The notes under the pieces were generated by a model. That model was not told the DNA's origin, made no database searches, and worked only from the letters and a program-made list of their open reading frames with translations. From assembly GCA_024234265.1 (NCBI GenBank), contig JACKOM010000014.1, positions 9,340 to 73,339 on the forward strand: 64,000 nt of DNA, written 5' to 3'. The translations under genes and the position numbers were made by a program. This document shows, piece after piece, positions 48,273 through 56,990 of this stretch (position 1 is the first letter of the stretch; the number at the start of each line of letters is the position of its first letter). This DNA comes from Oceanospirillaceae bacterium. GTDB lineage: Bacteria > Pseudomonadota > Gammaproteobacteria > Pseudomonadales > Oceanobacteraceae.

Positions 48273-48380
48273 GGTGGCCTCCGGTCCCCCCGCAACAATA
48301 AGACATGAACCCCGCCAGGCCCGGAAGGGAGCAACGGTAGTGTCCGACTTGTGTGCCGGGGTGTGGCTGGAGGTCCCTCC
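48273..48380 (+). ncRNA. ffs: Signal recognition particle RNA (4.5S type)
   Basis: About 108 nt with the conserved SRP domain IV core: AGGCCCGGAAGGGAGCAAC, flanked by TCCCCCCGCAACAATAAG on the 5' side and GTGTGCCGGGGTGTGGCTGG on the 3' side, closely following E. coli 4.5S RNA. The ends GGTGGCCTCC and GGAGGTCCCTCC pair. It lies directly upstream of dnaX, a frequent place for ffs. Ends are estimated from the pairing. Confidence 0.92.
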
Positions 48381-48489
48381 AGTATGCAAACTGTGCATCC
48401 CGTACCCGCCCCACTGCGCTTTACCTTCTCATTACCGGCTATGCGTATTATCATCTGCGCTCTTTCAGGCTTATAAAACAATCTCTTAC

Positions 48490-50478
48490 ATGAGCTATCA
48501 GGTACTGGCGCGTAAATGGCGCCCGCAGACATTTCATACCATGGTGGGCCAGGAGCATGTGCTTCAGGCGCTCATCAATGCGTTGGATAACCAGCGTTTA
48601 CACCATGCGTACCTGTTCACCGGTACCCGCGGGGTAGGTAAAACCACCATCGCCCGTATCCTGGCCAAATGCCTGAACTGCGAAACCGGTATCACCAGCC
48701 AGCCCTGCGGGCAGTGTTCTTCCTGCCAGGAGATTGCCGCCGGCCGCTTTGTGGATTTAATCGAAGTGGATGCGGCGTCCCGCACCCGGGTGGAAGATAC
48801 CCGCGAAATTCTCGATAACGTGCAATATGCCCCGAGCCGCGGGCGCTTTAAGGTCTACCTGATCGATGAAGTGCACATGTTATCCAACAGCAGTTTTAAC
48901 GCTCTGCTGAAAACCCTCGAAGAGCCGCCGGCCCATGTGAAATTCCTGCTGGCGACCACCGATCCGCAAAAATTGCCGCCGACTATCCTCAGCCGCTGTC
49001 TGCAGTTCAGCCTGAAAAACATGACCCCTGAGCGCATTGTGGGTTATCTGCAGCATGTACTGGGCGAAGAACAGGTTGCGTTTGAAGACCCGGCCCTGTG
49101 GTTATTGGGCCGTGCAGCCCAGGGCAGTATGCGTGATGCATTAAGTCTGACCGACCAGGCTATTTCCTTTGGCCAGGGTCAGCTCAAAGAAGTTGATGTG
49201 GCCGCCATGCTTGGCACGGTTGACCGTGGCCGCGTGTTTGCGCTGGCCAATGCCCTTGCCTCGCAGGATGTGGGTGAGGTGTTAAACCAGATCGCCAAAA
49301 TGGCCGAGCACGCCATCGATTTTGCCAACGTGCTGGCGGATTTAATCGAATTATTACACCGTGTGGCCATCGCCCAGGCCCTGCCTGATGCGATTGATAA
49401 TTCACAAGGTGACCGCGAATACGTCATGGCCCTGGCCGATGCCATCAGCCCGGCGGATGTGCAGTTGTTCTACCAGACCGCCCTGATGGGCAAACGGGAT
49501 TTACCGCTTGCGCCAGAACCCCGTGCCGGCCTGGAAATGACTCTGCTGCGCATGCTGACTTTCCGCCCGGTGGTGGAGGGCGAACTGCCAAAAAAGTTGT
49601 CGAGCAGGCCCCGTACGGCCAGTGAAACGGCCGTTGCCGGACCTGCTGCCCCTGTCGCCCCCGTTGCGTTTAAACCTGCACCGCCCAGCGCGCCCGTGAA
49701 TACACAGGCTGCTCCTGTTGCCGAAAAACCTGCGCCCGTTGTTGCACCTGTAACCCCGCCTCCGGCAGCCCCTGTTGTGCACAGCGCCGCTGTGCAGAGT
49801 CCGGCTGTACAGAGTGCAGCTGTGCAAAAGGAATCCGCGCCACAAACCGCAGCGGATGATTTCCCGCCCTGGCTGGATGAACCCGAAGGGGATATGCCCG
49901 CAGGTTTCCCCTTGCAAGATGACGCCCCTGAGCAGAGCGTTGCCCAGCCTGCGCTTACACAGGTTGCGGCACCTGCGGTTCAAAGCCCAGTGGTTCAACC
50001 CCCCGTGGTGGCAAAACCAGCACCAGAGGTTGTGATGCCTGCGCCGCTTGCACCGCAGCCGCAAGAGGCAGAAGAACCCCTGCAGGCCAGTGAGTTAACC
50101 CCCCATACCTGGCCGGTGATGTTTCCCCGTTTAGGTCTGGATGGCATGTTAAAAAGCCTGATGTCCAACAGCAGCCTGATGCAGTTCGACGGGCAAAACG
50201 CCCTGTTTCACCTCGATCCGGGGCATTTGCGTCTGTTAAACGACAACCATCAGCAGAAATTTATTCAGGTATTCTGTGCGGCATTCGGTGCAGCCATCCG
50301 CGTACAGATACAGGAAGGGGATTGTCAGTACGAAACCCCGGCCCAGCGTCAGCAGCGCCTGGCCTATGAAAAACAACAGCGGGCAATCGACAGCATAATG
50401 GCCGATGCACACGTGCAGACGTTACAGAGTGCGTTTAATGCCCAGGTAATAATGGACTCCATTGAACCCTTAATTTAG
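48490..50478 (+). CDS. dnaX: DNA polymerase III subunits tau and gamma
   Basis: Clamp-loader ATPase. The tau product from ATG 48490 has 662 residues: AAA+ domain with Walker A GTRGVGKTTIARI, zinc cysteines in CLNCETGITSQPCGQCSSC, Walker B LIDEVHML, and a sensor/lid region to about residue 365. A Pro/Ala/Val-rich linker (about 380-540) with repeated VQSPAVQS-like units joins it to the C-terminal domain that contacts DnaB and alpha. An A AAA AAG slippery site at codons 367-369 with a Shine-Dalgarno-like GGAGGG before it and a hairpin after it predicts a 378-residue gamma product. Followed by ybaB and recR. Confidence 0.95.
   Translation: MSYQVLARKWRPQTFHTMVGQEHVLQALINALDNQRLHHAYLFTGTRGVGKTTIARILAKCLNCETGITSQPCGQCSSCQEIAAGRFVDLIEVDAASRTRVEDTREILDNVQYAPSRGRFKVYLIDEVHMLSNSSFNALLKTLEEPPAHVKFLLATTDPQKLPPTILSRCLQFSLKNMTPERIVGYLQHVLGEEQVAFEDPALWLLGRAAQGSMRDALSLTDQAISFGQGQLKEVDVAAMLGTVDRGRVFALANALASQDVGEVLNQIAKMAEHAIDFANVLADLIELLHRVAIAQALPDAIDNSQGDREYVMALADAISPADVQLFYQTALMGKRDLPLAPEPRAGLEMTLLRMLTFRPVVEGELPKKLSSRPRTASETAVAGPAAPVAPVAFKPAPPSAPVNTQAAPVAEKPAPVVAPVTPPPAAPVVHSAAVQSPAVQSAAVQKESAPQTAADDFPPWLDEPEGDMPAGFPLQDDAPEQSVAQPALTQVAAPAVQSPVVQPPVVAKPAPEVVMPAPLAPQPQEAEEPLQASELTPHTWPVMFPRLGLDGMLKSLMSNSSLMQFDGQNALFHLDPGHLRLLNDNHQQKFIQVFCAAFGAAIRVQIQEGDCQYETPAQRQQRLAYEKQQRAIDSIMADAHVQTLQSAFNAQVIMDSIEPLI
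49590..49596 (+). promoter_or_regulatory. Programmed -1 frameshift site in dnaX
   Basis: A AAA AAG in frame (CCA AAA AAG). Upstream GGAGGG at 49575-49580 can act as an internal Shine-Dalgarno stimulator; a stem ACGGCC/GGCCGT follows at about 49615-49635. Shifting by -1 reads VVEQAPYGQ then TGA at 49623-49625. The same heptamer gives gamma in E. coli. Confidence 0.8.
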
Positions 50479-50487
50479 GAGCTAGAT

Positions 50488-50814
50488 ATGATGAAAGGCG
50501 GCATGGGCCAGTTGATGAAACAAGCCCAGAAAATGCAGGAACGCATGCAAAAAATGCAGGAAGAACTCGCTAACGCAGAAGTGACCGGCGAGTCAGGTGC
50601 AGGCATGGTGAAAGTGGTGATGAACGGTCGTCACGATGTGAAATCCGTGACCTTAGACCCAAGCCTGCTGGAAGAAGACAAAGAGCTGATCGAAGACTTA
50701 CTGGCGGCGGCGGTGAACGATGCAGTGCGTCGTATCGAAGCTAACTCCCAGGAAAAAATGGCCGGCGTAACCGAAGGTCTGGGCCTGCCAGCCGGTATGA
50801 AGCTGCCATTCTGA
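50488..50814 (+). CDS. ybaB: Nucleoid-associated protein YbaB/EbfC family
   Basis: Small DNA-binding protein of 108 residues forming a tweezer-like dimer. It starts [23 protein letters not shown], and has the family core [31 protein letters not shown] and a helical C-terminal part. It lies between dnaX and recR with 9 and 1 bases of spacing, the standard dnaX-ybaB-recR operon. A function in nucleoid structure or recombination is known for the family but not shown here. Confidence 0.95.
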   Translation: MMKGGMGQLMKQAQKMQERMQKMQEELANAEVTGESGAGMVKVVMNGRHDVKSVTLDPSLLEEDKELIEDLLAAAVNDAVRRIEANSQEKMAGVTEGLGLPAGMKLPF

Positions 50815-50815
50815 T

Positions 50816-51418
50816 ATGAGTCAGTTCAGCCCCTTAATGCGTAAGCTGGTGGAATCCTTAACCATACTGCCCGGTGTGGGGCCAAAAAGTGCCCAGCGTA
50901 TGGCCATGCACCTGCTGGAACGTGACCGCAAAGGGGCTGCCCGGCTGGTGGCGGATTTGCAGGCGGCTCTGGATAAAATTGGCCACTGCACCTCCTGCCG
51001 CACCCTCACGGAACAAACCCTGTGCAGCATCTGTGCTGACAGCAGCCGTGATGCGCGGCAAATCTGCGTGGTGGAAAACCCCGCCGATGTGCATGCCATC
51101 GAGCAGACCAACACCTACCGCGGGCATTATTTTGTGCTGTTCGGGCGGCTCTCGCCGATCGACGGCATAGGCCCTGCGGAGCTGGGGCTGGATTTATTGC
51201 GCAAAGCCGTGGCCGATAAACAGTGCAGCGAAATTATCCTCGCCACCAATCCCACTGTGGAAGGGGAGGCGACGGCGCAGTTTATCCGCCAGATGTTTAA
51301 TAAAGAGGCCATCACCGTCAGCCGCATTGCCCATGGTGTACCCCTGGGTGGCGAGCTGGAATCCGTGGATGGCGGTACCCTTGCCCATGCATTTGCGGGC
51401 CGGAAGCAGGTAAATTAA
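50816..51418 (+). CDS. recR: Recombination mediator protein RecR
   Basis: Acts with RecF and RecO to load RecA on SSB-coated gaps. The 200-residue protein has the helix-hairpin-helix [18 protein letters not shown], the zinc finger [16 protein letters not shown], a Toprim domain ([17 protein letters not shown], then [11 protein letters not shown]) and the Walker-like C-terminal [25 protein letters not shown]. Full length and in the normal operon position after ybaB. Confidence 0.96.
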   Translation: MSQFSPLMRKLVESLTILPGVGPKSAQRMAMHLLERDRKGAARLVADLQAALDKIGHCTSCRTLTEQTLCSICADSSRDARQICVVENPADVHAIEQTNTYRGHYFVLFGRLSPIDGIGPAELGLDLLRKAVADKQCSEIILATNPTVEGEATAQFIRQMFNKEAITVSRIAHGVPLGGELESVDGGTLAHAFAGRKQVN

Positions 51419-51422
51419 GCCC

Positions 51423-52550
51423 ATGCAGTGGCACTACATAGACACGGATGGGGCCCTCGCCGCCGCCGCGCAAATCTGGCAAAAAAGCACCCTGTTAGCC
51501 CTCGACACTGAATTTGTGCGGGTGGATACCTACTACCCGAAACTGGGCCTGGTGCAGTTATCCGATGGTCAGGAAGTCTGGCTTATTGACCCGTTATGTA
51601 TCCGCGACTGGCAGCCATTTTGTACGGTTATGACAGCGCCCGGCATTCTCAAGGTGCTGCATAGTTGCAGCGAAGATTTAGAAACCCTCAAACATCACCT
51701 GCAACTGGTGCCATCGCCCATGATGGATACCCAAATTGCTGCCGGCATGGCGGGGTTTGACGGGGTGATGAGTTACCAGCGTCTGGTCAAAGCCACCCTC
51801 GATCTGGATATCGATAAAGACGAAACCCGCTCCGACTGGATGGCAAGGCCCCTCAGCCAGGGGCAGTTAACCTATGCCGCCGCCGATGTGCTGCATCTGG
51901 TGAAAGTTGCCCACATACTGCGTGACAAACTCGCTGGCATGCAGCGCCTCACCTGGATTGATGAAGACATGGCCCGCCTGGTTGCCGAATGGCAAAAAGA
52001 AACCGGCGATAAAATGCTTTACGCCAAGGTGAAACAGGCCTGGATGTTACGCCCGCAGCAACTGGCGGTGCTCGACAGCCTGACCCGCTGGCGCGAAGAG
52101 CGCTGCAAAGAACTGGATATTCCGCGGCCACGTTTATTAAACGATGCGGCCCTGATGGAGCTGGCCAAACGCATGCCTGCCGATCACAAACATTTATTCC
52201 AGTTCCGCGATATTAAACCCAACGTGGTGCGCAAAGAGGGTGAGACTATTATTGAGCTGATCACCTCGGCCATGCACAGTGATTCCTCCAACTGGCCGGA
52301 ACGGCTGGCCAAACCCCTTTCCCCCCAGGCGGGTGAGTGGTTTAAAGAAATGCGCGCCCTGGTGAGTAAAAAAGCGGAAGAATTAGGCGTGCCCCCGGAA
52401 TTACTTGCGCGTAAAAAACCGCTGGAATGGATGTTGCGCCAGGGGTATCCCCGCGGCCCCTATCCTGTGCCCGACGAATTACTTGGCTGGCGTGAAACTA
52501 TCATTGTTCAGCCCTTGCAGCAGTTGCTGTTCAATCTTTCAGGTAAATAA
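51423..52550 (+). CDS. rnd: Ribonuclease D
   Basis: 3'-5' exoribonuclease trimming tRNA and other RNA ends. The 375-residue protein has the DEDDy catalytic set: LALDTEFVR, LHSCSEDLETL and the Tyr-Asp of TYAAADVLHLVKV, followed by two HRDC-type helical domains (about 210-375). It starts 4 bases after recR and is followed by ycgL and ycgN with short gaps, an rnd-ycgL-ycgN order seen in other gammaproteobacteria. Confidence 0.93.
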   Translation: MQWHYIDTDGALAAAAQIWQKSTLLALDTEFVRVDTYYPKLGLVQLSDGQEVWLIDPLCIRDWQPFCTVMTAPGILKVLHSCSEDLETLKHHLQLVPSPMMDTQIAAGMAGFDGVMSYQRLVKATLDLDIDKDETRSDWMARPLSQGQLTYAAADVLHLVKVAHILRDKLAGMQRLTWIDEDMARLVAEWQKETGDKMLYAKVKQAWMLRPQQLAVLDSLTRWREERCKELDIPRPRLLNDAALMELAKRMPADHKHLFQFRDIKPNVVRKEGETIIELITSAMHSDSSNWPERLAKPLSPQAGEWFKEMRALVSKKAEELGVPPELLARKKPLEWMLRQGYPRGPYPVPDELLGWRETIIVQPLQQLLFNLSGK

Positions 52551-52552
52551 CC

Positions 52553-52846
52553 ATGATGAAACTCTGCACTGTGTACAAAAGCCCGAAAAAAGACGAAATG
52601 TACCTGTACGTAGACCGTAAAGAGGGCCTGAGCCGCGTGCCGGAAGCCCTGCTGGAAATGTTTGGCACCCCGAAAGAAGTCATGGCCATGCCGATTACCA
52701 AGGATCGTAAACTGGCCCGTGTTGACGTGGAAAAACTCCTGCAGGAAATCACCACCAAGGGTTTTTACCTGCAAATGCCACCACCCAAAGAAGAGTATTT
52801 ATTGGATCTGTACAAAGACACATCCGCTAAATACAAGGATCTGTAA
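52553..52846 (+). CDS. ycgL: YcgL domain-containing protein
   Basis: A 97-residue protein of the YcgL family, beginning MKLCTVYKSPKKDEMYLYVDRKEGLSRVPEALLEMFG, with the conserved MxLxxDRKLAxxD-type segment (ITKDRKLARVDVEKLL) and a C-terminal DLYK. Function unknown, although in Pseudomonas-type genomes it often sits with rnd. Its stop is immediately followed by the ycgN start. Confidence 0.9.
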   Translation: MMKLCTVYKSPKKDEMYLYVDRKEGLSRVPEALLEMFGTPKEVMAMPITKDRKLARVDVEKLLQEITTKGFYLQMPPPKEEYLLDLYKDTSAKYKDL

Positions 52847-53290
52847 GTGAGCAAAGAATTACCTTTCTGGAAACAGAAAACCCTCGCACAAATGGACAAA
52901 CAGGAATGGGAAAGCCTGTGTGATGGCTGCGCCAAATGCTGCCTGCATAAACTCGAGGATGAAGACACGGGGCAGGTGTATTACACCGAAATGGTATGCC
53001 GTTTTCTGGACCGCAAAACCTGCCAGTGCACGGAATATCAGGACCGCCAGACACTGGTGCCCCATTGTGTATGGCTGACCCCGGAAAAAGTCGCGGAATA
53101 TACCTGGCTGCCATCCACCTGTGCCTATAAACGGGTGCATTTAGGGCAGGATTTACCCAAGTGGCACCATCTGGTTTCCGGTGACCGCAAAACAATTCAT
53201 AAATTTAACCATTCCATGCAGGGCAAAGGCATTCCGGACGACAAAATTCCGGAAGAGGAATGGGAAGATCACATTATCTGGATGGAATAA
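52847..53290 (+). CDS. YcgN/UPF0260 cysteine-rich protein
   Basis: A 147-residue cytoplasmic protein of the YkgJ/YcgN cysteine-cluster family with CDGCAKCCLHKL and a second set in MVCRFLDRKTCQCTEY, likely coordinating zinc or iron. The product ends in a conserved acidic stretch WEDHIIWME. The GTG start directly follows the ycgL stop. Function is unknown. Confidence 0.9.
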   Translation: MSKELPFWKQKTLAQMDKQEWESLCDGCAKCCLHKLEDEDTGQVYYTEMVCRFLDRKTCQCTEYQDRQTLVPHCVWLTPEKVAEYTWLPSTCAYKRVHLGQDLPKWHHLVSGDRKTIHKFNHSMQGKGIPDDKIPEEEWEDHIIWME

Positions 53291-53292
53291 AC

Positions 53293-53607
53293 ATGACGGA
53301 ATCCTACGGTTTTGTTTGGTTTTTATATGTGCTGTGCGCCGGCCTCGCGTTCGCTGCCTGGTGGGGAGTTACAACCTTTATCAAACAACCCAATGTGCGC
53401 ATTTATCTGCGCCTGATTCCGGGTGTGCTGTTATTTGTGCCGGCCAGTAACGGCGGTGAAAATTACGCCCCGGCGTTTATCGTCGCGTTTGGTGAATTGC
53501 TAACAAACGGCCTCACCGCCGCCATGGCGGGCATTATTCCGATTCTGGTTGCCCTTGCTGTGGGTGTTTTTGCCCTGACGCTTTATTCCTTCTGGAAAGC
53601 CCGCTGA
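53293..53607 (+). CDS. Small hypothetical membrane protein
   Basis: From ATG 53293 a 104-residue protein with two or three hydrophobic segments (VWFLYVLCAGLAFAAWWGV, a stretch LIPGVLLFVPASNG, and GIIPILVALAVGVFALTLYSFW). No family name recognised, but short membrane proteins of this kind commonly follow ycgN. It is the last gene of the rnd operon, two bases after the ycgN stop. A longer frame to 53260 overlaps ycgN and was rejected. Confidence 0.7.
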   Translation: MTESYGFVWFLYVLCAGLAFAAWWGVTTFIKQPNVRIYLRLIPGVLLFVPASNGGENYAPAFIVAFGELLTNGLTAAMAGIIPILVALAVGVFALTLYSFWKAR

Positions 53608-53692
53608 TATTTTCATGGCCGCTGCCATGGCGGCCATTGCCTGATATTCCCCTGCGCTAAAAATATTTTGCCAAATTTTGCGCATTCCGGAT

Positions 53693-53820
53693 TCTTGACT
53701 AGCTTTATAGCTATGAAGTCTAAGGAGTAGCCGTCAAAGGTGACTCCGCAGTACGGATAACAAGGATCTGGGACAGTAGTTAGGGGCGTACACCGCTCTC
53801 TGATGGACGAGGGGTAGGAG
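53693..53820 (+). promoter_or_regulatory. Structured leader before the YEATS-associated 3TM gene (tentative)
   Basis: The 214-base gap holds TTGACT (53694-53699), a TAGCT-TTAT-AGCTA hairpin, then GGAGTAGCCGTC with ACTCC closing a stem (53721-53746), then a GTAC-containing region and GGACGAGGGGTAGGAGC as ribosome binding site. The GGAGTAGC block superficially resembles the start of the yybP-ykoY manganese riboswitch, but the rest of that motif is not seen. Confidence 0.3.
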
Positions 53821-53821
53821 C

Positions 53822-54490
53822 ATGGCGAATCATATTTTTATTCTGGCAACCGTAATGCTGCTTGCCGGTATTTTTGGTGGCCTCGTAAATTATTATTTAT
53901 ACGGCGATAACGACCCGGAGGCGACCAGCCTGCCGCGTTGTCTGGTGGTTGGGGTAGGGGCGTCATTTCTGGTGCCGGTTATTCTTGATCTGGTCAGTAG
54001 TGAGCTGATTCTCGAAACCCAGGGTGATCCGTCCCGTTTGTTAATTTTCACTGGTTTTTGCCTGATTTCGGCCATTGCCTCACGGTTTTTTATTACCAAT
54101 GTTTCCGACCGTATTCTCAGCGAAGCCCGCAACGCCAAAGAGCGTTCTGAAACCGTGCAACATGATCTGCGCATTATTAAAAATGAATTACTGCCATTAA
54201 TTGATACCGAAACTGAGCAGGATCTGGAATCTTCCCAGGTTGAGCCCGCTGAGTTTGATGAAACCCTGGATGTTACCTCTTCTAAAGTGCTGCGGATGCT
54301 GGCCACCGGACGTTATATTTTCCGCTCCCTGGCGGGTCTGTGCCGTGAAGCCAATACCGATGAAGCGACCATTCTGCAAACCCTTAATGTGCTGGCGTCA
54401 CGTAGCCTGACTGGCAAAGTCAGCGGTAAAAATGGTGTGCGCTGGCATATCACTGAGAAAGGCCGCCGTGTATTAGAAAACCAGATGTAA
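53822..54490 (+). CDS. Membrane protein of the YEATS-associated 3TM type with winged-helix end
   Basis: A 222-residue protein with three membrane segments in the first 100 residues (IFILATVMLLAGIFGGLVNYYLY, then CLVVGVGASFLVPVILDL, then LLIFTGFCLISAIASRFF), a coiled coil (about 105-140) and a C-terminal winged-helix-like part (about 150-222, ATILQTLNVLASRSLTGKVSGKNGVRWHITEKGRRVLE). This layout matches the YEATS-associated helix-containing 3TM family. It precedes a VWA protein by 22 bases. Its role may be membrane-tethered sensing; no ligand is known. Confidence 0.65.
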   Translation: MANHIFILATVMLLAGIFGGLVNYYLYGDNDPEATSLPRCLVVGVGASFLVPVILDLVSSELILETQGDPSRLLIFTGFCLISAIASRFFITNVSDRILSEARNAKERSETVQHDLRIIKNELLPLIDTETEQDLESSQVEPAEFDETLDVTSSKVLRMLATGRYIFRSLAGLCREANTDEATILQTLNVLASRSLTGKVSGKNGVRWHITEKGRRVLENQM

Positions 54491-54512
54491 ATAACGGCCG
54501 GAGGCGATCACT

Positions 54513-56894
54513 ATGATGTTAAGAATAGCTGCGCTCTCCGGCTTTTTATTGTGCCTCGTATTATCCCCCGGCGTGTATTGCGCCCCTGAAAATCCCGCCA
54601 GTGTTCATGTGATTATTGATATTTCGGGCTCGATGAAAGCCAACGACCCGAATAATCTGCGCATTCCTGCGGTGGATATGCTGGTGGAAATGCTGCCGGC
54701 CAACAGCGAAGCGGGCATCTGGACGTTCGGGCAGTGGGTCAACATGCTGGTGCCCCCTGCGACTGTTACAGACCAGTGGCGGGCTGCCACAAAACAAAAA
54801 ACCAAAAGTATTAATTCCCATGGCCTGCGCACGAATATCGGCGGTGTGCTGGAGGATGCCTTATACAAATTTTCGGCGGGTAATAACGCGCAGCAGAGTG
54901 TGATATTTCTCACCGATGGCATGGTGGATATTGCCGGCGAGCAGGACCCGCAACGCGCACAAAAAAATGAAAAAGAACGCCAGCGCATCCTCGGCGAAAT
55001 TCTCAAACAATATCAGGGCATGAATATCAAAATTCACACCATTGCCCTGTCGGAAAATGCTGATAAAGCATTGCTGGATCAGCTTTCTTCCCTGACCGGT
55101 GGTTTGGCGGCGGTTGCCAATAACTCCGAAGATCTGATGAAAATTTTCCTCAAGGTGTTTGATAGGGCTGTCCCCACAGAACAAGTACCGATTGAAGGTA
55201 ACAGCTTTAACATTGATGCCAGTGTGCAGGAATTCAGTGTATTAATTTTCCGTAAACCAGGTTCTCCAGCGGCACAACTGACCGGCCCCGACGGGCAGAC
55301 CATCAGTGAAATTAAAAAACCGGATAATGTGCGCTGGCACAGTGCCGAGCAGCTTGATTTAGTCACAGTACAAAAACCTGCTGCGGGCGAGTGGAAGATT
55401 ATAGGTGATCTGGACCCCGATAACCGTGTGACGGTTGTCAGTGACCTGAAGCTGATGCTGAGTAACTTGCCGGAAAATATTTACCCCGAACAACGCATCG
55501 ATTTTCAGATTTACCTGGAGGAAAAAAACGGCGTAGTGAATAAAGCCGATTTCCTTAAATTAATGAAAGTGGATATGACCATGCGCAGTGCAAATGGGCG
55601 CAGTGGCACTAAAACTATTTCTGACCCGGATAAAGTACCGGCCGACGGTTATTACCGTGAAACAATTCAGCGCCTGAAAGATGAAGGCGAATACGAGCTG
55701 ACGGTTGCCCTGGAAGGCAAAACTTTTGAGCGTATGCGCAAGCAGATTATTACCGTGCGCCAGCCGATTGGTTTTGAAATCCGTGCGACTGAGCAGGGTG
55801 GTAAACAGGCCTATGCGGTGCGGGTTATTCCGCAAAATCCGGCGGTGGATCTGAAAAACACCAATGTGATTGGTAAATTAAAATCCCCTGATGATCACTC
55901 GATTATTCAGGCGATTCCGCTGCTGGAAGAAGGCGTGTGGGAAACCCTGGTGACCGCAACCGACGGTGATGGCGAATATGAGCTGGCGTTGAATATCAAA
56001 GGCCAGTTTGCCGCCAATGAAGAGTTCCGCATTAAACCCGATCCGATCAAACTGACATTTCCTATACCAGCGGATTTCAAACAGCAGTTTTTGAATAAAG
56101 AAAGTGCCCAGGTCGGTGCTGAAGAACCGGCTCCTGCTCCGGCCCCTGAACCTGTGCCCGTTGAAGCACCGGAAGCGGCTCCGGCTTCTGAAGTTGCACC
56201 ACCACCTGCAACCATTCCTGAACCAGACAGCGCGGCACCCATGGTGCCGGACCTTGCTAAAAAAATGGAAGAGCAAACCACTGCGGAAACCGAAGCTGAG
56301 ACCCCGGCAGAAGAATCCTTTGCCTGGTGGATTTATGCCGTGGCCGCTTCCATCGCCATGAGCATAGCTGGGGCAGGGTTCTTTGTTTATAAACGTCTGA
56401 TGGCAAAACGTGTGCAACCCAGCATGCCAGACCCGGCACTGGATGTGCCTGAACTGAACAACAATATCTCCCTGAATGACGGCCTGGATGATGAAACCTT
56501 TGATGAGGACTTTGACCTCAGTGATGACGGTGAGGACATTACCCCCTCTGCAGCACCGGTGGCACCTGCACCCTCCGCCCCCGCTGCAGCATCAATGGAT
56601 GATGAAATTCCGGACTTTGATGAAGAATTTGATATTGAGCCCCAGAGTGATGCCGTGACTGCTGACCCCGATGACGGGCTGGCAGATGAAATACCCGATC
56701 TGGCCGATGATGAATTAGCTGCTGTGACCGATGAGGCCGCCGTGCAGCCAGAAACCCCTCCGCCAGAGCCTGAAGAAGTTAACAGTGATGCGGCCATCGA
56801 TGATGCCCTCGCTTCCCTGGAGGCTGAGCTGGACGATATCGATATCGACGGTTTGCTGGCCGAGGAGGAAAAACCTAAGAAAGACGAAGATTGA
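54513..56894 (+). CDS. VWA-domain membrane protein (TIGR03503-like)
   Basis: A 793-residue exported protein: signal peptide MMLRIAALSGFLLCLVLSPGVYC, VWA domain (about 30-225) with an intact MIDAS DISGSMKAND, beta-sandwich-like region (about 240-510), a Pro/Ala-rich linker (about 525-590), one membrane segment (about 607-628, WWIYAVAASIAMSIAGAGFFVY) and a long acidic cytoplasmic tail (EDFDLSDDGED, EEFDIEPQ, DDIDIDGLLAEEEKPKK). The tail is low in basic residues except at the very end. The family name reflects this architecture. It could bind partner proteins through MIDAS and connect the periplasm to the adjacent cytoplasmic MoxR/VWA pair. Confidence 0.75.
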   Translation: MMLRIAALSGFLLCLVLSPGVYCAPENPASVHVIIDISGSMKANDPNNLRIPAVDMLVEMLPANSEAGIWTFGQWVNMLVPPATVTDQWRAATKQKTKSINSHGLRTNIGGVLEDALYKFSAGNNAQQSVIFLTDGMVDIAGEQDPQRAQKNEKERQRILGEILKQYQGMNIKIHTIALSENADKALLDQLSSLTGGLAAVANNSEDLMKIFLKVFDRAVPTEQVPIEGNSFNIDASVQEFSVLIFRKPGSPAAQLTGPDGQTISEIKKPDNVRWHSAEQLDLVTVQKPAAGEWKIIGDLDPDNRVTVVSDLKLMLSNLPENIYPEQRIDFQIYLEEKNGVVNKADFLKLMKVDMTMRSANGRSGTKTISDPDKVPADGYYRETIQRLKDEGEYELTVALEGKTFERMRKQIITVRQPIGFEIRATEQGGKQAYAVRVIPQNPAVDLKNTNVIGKLKSPDDHSIIQAIPLLEEGVWETLVTATDGDGEYELALNIKGQFAANEEFRIKPDPIKLTFPIPADFKQQFLNKESAQVGAEEPAPAPAPEPVPVEAPEAAPASEVAPPPATIPEPDSAAPMVPDLAKKMEEQTTAETEAETPAEESFAWWIYAVAASIAMSIAGAGFFVYKRLMAKRVQPSMPDPALDVPELNNNISLNDGLDDETFDEDFDLSDDGEDITPSAAPVAPAPSAPAAASMDDEIPDFDEEFDIEPQSDAVTADPDDGLADEIPDLADDELAAVTDEAAVQPETPPPEPEEVNSDAAIDDALASLEAELDDIDIDGLLAEEEKPKKDED

Positions 56895-56990
56895 TCTTTG
56901 TCGCCTGCCCATGCGTAACTTCCTGCCATGAAATCTTTGCAGTGCTGGGGTATATTAGCCCCACAGATTTAAGCCACAGGAATATTCCCC

